Positions 7,185-8,376 of a DNA stretch of 8,376 nt are shown one piece after another. The notes under the pieces are model-generated. The model made no database searches, was not told where the DNA came from, and saw nothing but the letters and a program-made list of their open reading frames with translations. Every line of letters begins with the position of its first letter. The stretch's first letter is position 1. This stretch comes from JBOFDK01 sp051656485 (GTDB lineage Bacteria > Bacillota > Clostridia > Lachnospirales > Cellulosilyticaceae). The position numbers were made by a program, and so were the translations under genes. Location: positions 1 to 8,376 of the forward strand of contig JBOGBZ010000072.1 of assembly GCA_051656485.1 (NCBI GenBank). Direction: 5' to 3'.

Positions 7185-8376
7185 TTACACATCACATGAT
7201 GTATTAACCTGTCCAGACATATATTCTATTCCTTGTATTTTCAAAACCTCTTCTCTAGATTTCTCAGGATAATAATCATATAATACTAAGAAATTTTTCT
7301 CACTTTTTATGCTCGAAAGAACTGTTTGTTCATCATCTACTTCTTTAATTACAGCTTCTTGTTGAATTAACAAACCATTTCCTAGAGTAATTGTTTCATT
7401 CAATATATTGCATGTTATTCCTTTAAAATCTGCTATATATTGTACTTTATTTCCTATAGATTCAACATCTAGCTTACTAGTTTTATCATGAGGAATCTTT
7501 ATAGTTAAATTATCGGTTCTTAAGATTCCAGTTTTTAATGCATTATATGTCCCTTCAATAACTTTTATTTCTTCTTCATCTAATGCCGACAGAACGAACT
7601 GTTTATCCATTTTTCGTTCGATATATTGTAGTTTTTTTAATAACTTATACTCATCCTCTAAATTTTCTAAGCTATCTTCAGATTTAAATAATCCTTCTGC
7701 AAGAAACTGCCTTTCCTTACTAGTTTTCATGGTCATTTTACCCTTTTTAGAAGCTTTCAAAAACTTTAACCACTCTAAAAGATTATCTACTTTATCCAGA
7801 TTTTGTGCCTTGATATCCAATTTCACATTGGTAAGGTTAGGGAGCTCCTCCAGAGCTTTATATGGGGAAATTATCACATCAACACATAAACTCACTGTAA
7901 ACACATTCTCTTCCCCTAAGTTGCAATAAACTTGTCTTATAATATTTTCACTCACATATCCACTCTTATACAGACTAAGCTTAATATTATTAATTGCATA
8001 TTCCATATCATTATCATAAATATCAACAACTGTCATAACCTGTGGTTTAGGCGGAATGATTTCAAGATTGGAAATAATATTCCCGTTAATATTACTATTC
8101 ATAAATTTTTCAGCTATCCTGCATGTTCCTTGATTATATAGAGCAAAACTTAGTGTTTGACCAGTATATAGTGAATTTATGTTTGTTATTATAGGCTGAT
8201 TATCGACTATCATTGTAAAGTTAATTACTTCTAAAATAATATTGGTTTGATTTACATAAGCATATTGAACTATTTCCTCGATGCTCTTAAACTTCTTTAA
8301 ATCTTCTTTGTGTTTTACCATAAAGTGTACTTTAACTTCGTTATCTTCACCACTTATCTCAATAATCTTATTAACT
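7185..8376 (-). CDS. Unrecognised protein, 3' part (runs off the right edge)
   Basis: A single frame is open from the right edge to a TAA at 7185-7187, giving 396 visible residues. An ATG at 8319-8321 lies in frame, but the 18 codons before it are also open and protein-like (NKIIEISGEDNEVKV) and no ribosome binding site precedes it, so the true start is most likely beyond the window. I do not recognise the family. The protein is rich in Ile, Asn, Lys and Glu, has no obvious membrane segment, signal peptide, cysteine cluster or nucleotide-binding motif. The N-terminal half looks like beta-rich segments (VDNQPIITNIN, LEIIPPKPQVMTVVDIYD). A charged, probably helical or coiled stretch (EDSLENLEDEYKLLKKLQ) lies near residues 230-250 of the visible part. 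The C-terminal part (NETITLGNGLLIQQEAVI) again looks beta-rich. It is on the same strand as topB and ends about 85 bases before the junction, so it is probably cargo of the inserted element. A defence or accessory role is possible but unsupported. Confidence 0.75.
   Translation of the reverse strand, partial: VNKIIEISGEDNEVKVHFMVKHKEDLKKFKSIEEIVQYAYVNQTNIILEVINFTMIVDNQPIITNINSLYTGQTLSFALYNQGTCRIAEKFMNSNINGNIISNLEIIPPKPQVMTVVDIYDNDMEYAINNIKLSLYKSGYVSENIIRQVYCNLGEENVFTVSLCVDVIISPYKALEELPNLTNVKLDIKAQNLDKVDNLLEWLKFLKASKKGKMTMKTSKERQFLAEGLFKSEDSLENLEDEYKLLKKLQYIERKMDKQFVLSALDEEEIKVIEGTYNALKTGILRTDNLTIKIPHDKTSKLDVESIGNKVQYIADFKGITCNILNETITLGNGLLIQQEAVIKEVDDEQTVLSSIKSEKNFLVLYDYYPEKSREEVLKIQGIEYMSGQVNTSCDV

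Larger units (their letters stand above)
7098..8376. mobile_element. Putative end of an integrated element that interrupts topB
   Basis: From 7098 rightwards the sequence is no longer topB-like, although the topB reading frame should continue for about 110 codons. The DNA becomes visibly more AT-rich and carries an unrelated gene in the same orientation with AT-rich codon use. The break falls inside the Arg codon of the REGEL motif (TGT stands where CGT-like is expected). No transposase or integrase is visible, so the class cannot be named. Precise insertion in a conserved coding motif suits a site-specific recombinase element (ICE or prophage), but this is inference. Confidence 0.5.

Noticed and set aside
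7056..7187. Group II intron or inteins splitting topB
   Set aside because: No domain V-like hairpin or GUGCG-type end is visible near the junction, and the adjacent protein is not a reverse transcriptase and is not in frame as an intein.

Overview
The window reads as chromosomal DNA of a low-GC, anaerobic Gram-positive bacterium of the class Clostridia, probably near the Lachnospirales. The reasons are AT-rich spacers, strong AGGAG-type ribosome binding sites, T-tract terminators, and protein types typical of gut or cellulolytic clostridia: an oxygen-sensitive radical SAM sulfatase maturase, a GH130 mannoside phosphorylase and a clostridial-type topoisomerase III. The genus cannot be fixed from sequence alone.

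Layout, left to right. Positions 1-315 are mostly non-coding. They hold a strong hairpin terminator (207-245), a possible plus-strand promoter (145-172), and at the edge a possible first few codons of a minus-strand gene. Three minus-strand genes follow: an anaerobic sulfatase maturase (316-1446), a LacI-type regulator broken by one in-frame amber codon (1530-2594), and a GH130 glycoside phosphorylase (2722-3711). In the direction of transcription the order is GH130, terminator, lacI pseudogene, maturase, terminator. A 316-base AT-rich divergent spacer (3712-4027) carries three clear inverted repeats. It separates the GH130 gene from a plus-strand MalY/PatB-type C-S lyase/aminotransferase (4028-5218), whose terminator overlaps its stop codon and can also serve the convergent topB remnant.

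The right part is the most unusual. topB (minus strand, 5250 to about 7100) is cut off at its 5' side inside the conserved TOPRIM glycine-rich loop. Homology starts abruptly at the EGEL motif and the expected first ~110 residues are absent. What abuts it is more AT-rich, has several short dyads close to the junction, and carries the 3' end of an unrecognised gene (7185 to beyond the right edge). The simplest reading is that the right ~1.3 kb is one end of an integrated mobile element that split topB, with the rest of the element and the topB 5' part beyond the window.

Functional links: GH130 phosphorolysis of beta-mannosides and a LacI regulator next to it fit a small sugar-use locus, and the maturase could belong to a sulfated-glycan programme, but no sulfatase or transporter is visible here. 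Both the regulator and topB appear damaged. No tRNA, rRNA, CRISPR array or recognisable transposase was seen. No complete new system is visible; the best lead is the unknown gene at the presumed element boundary.
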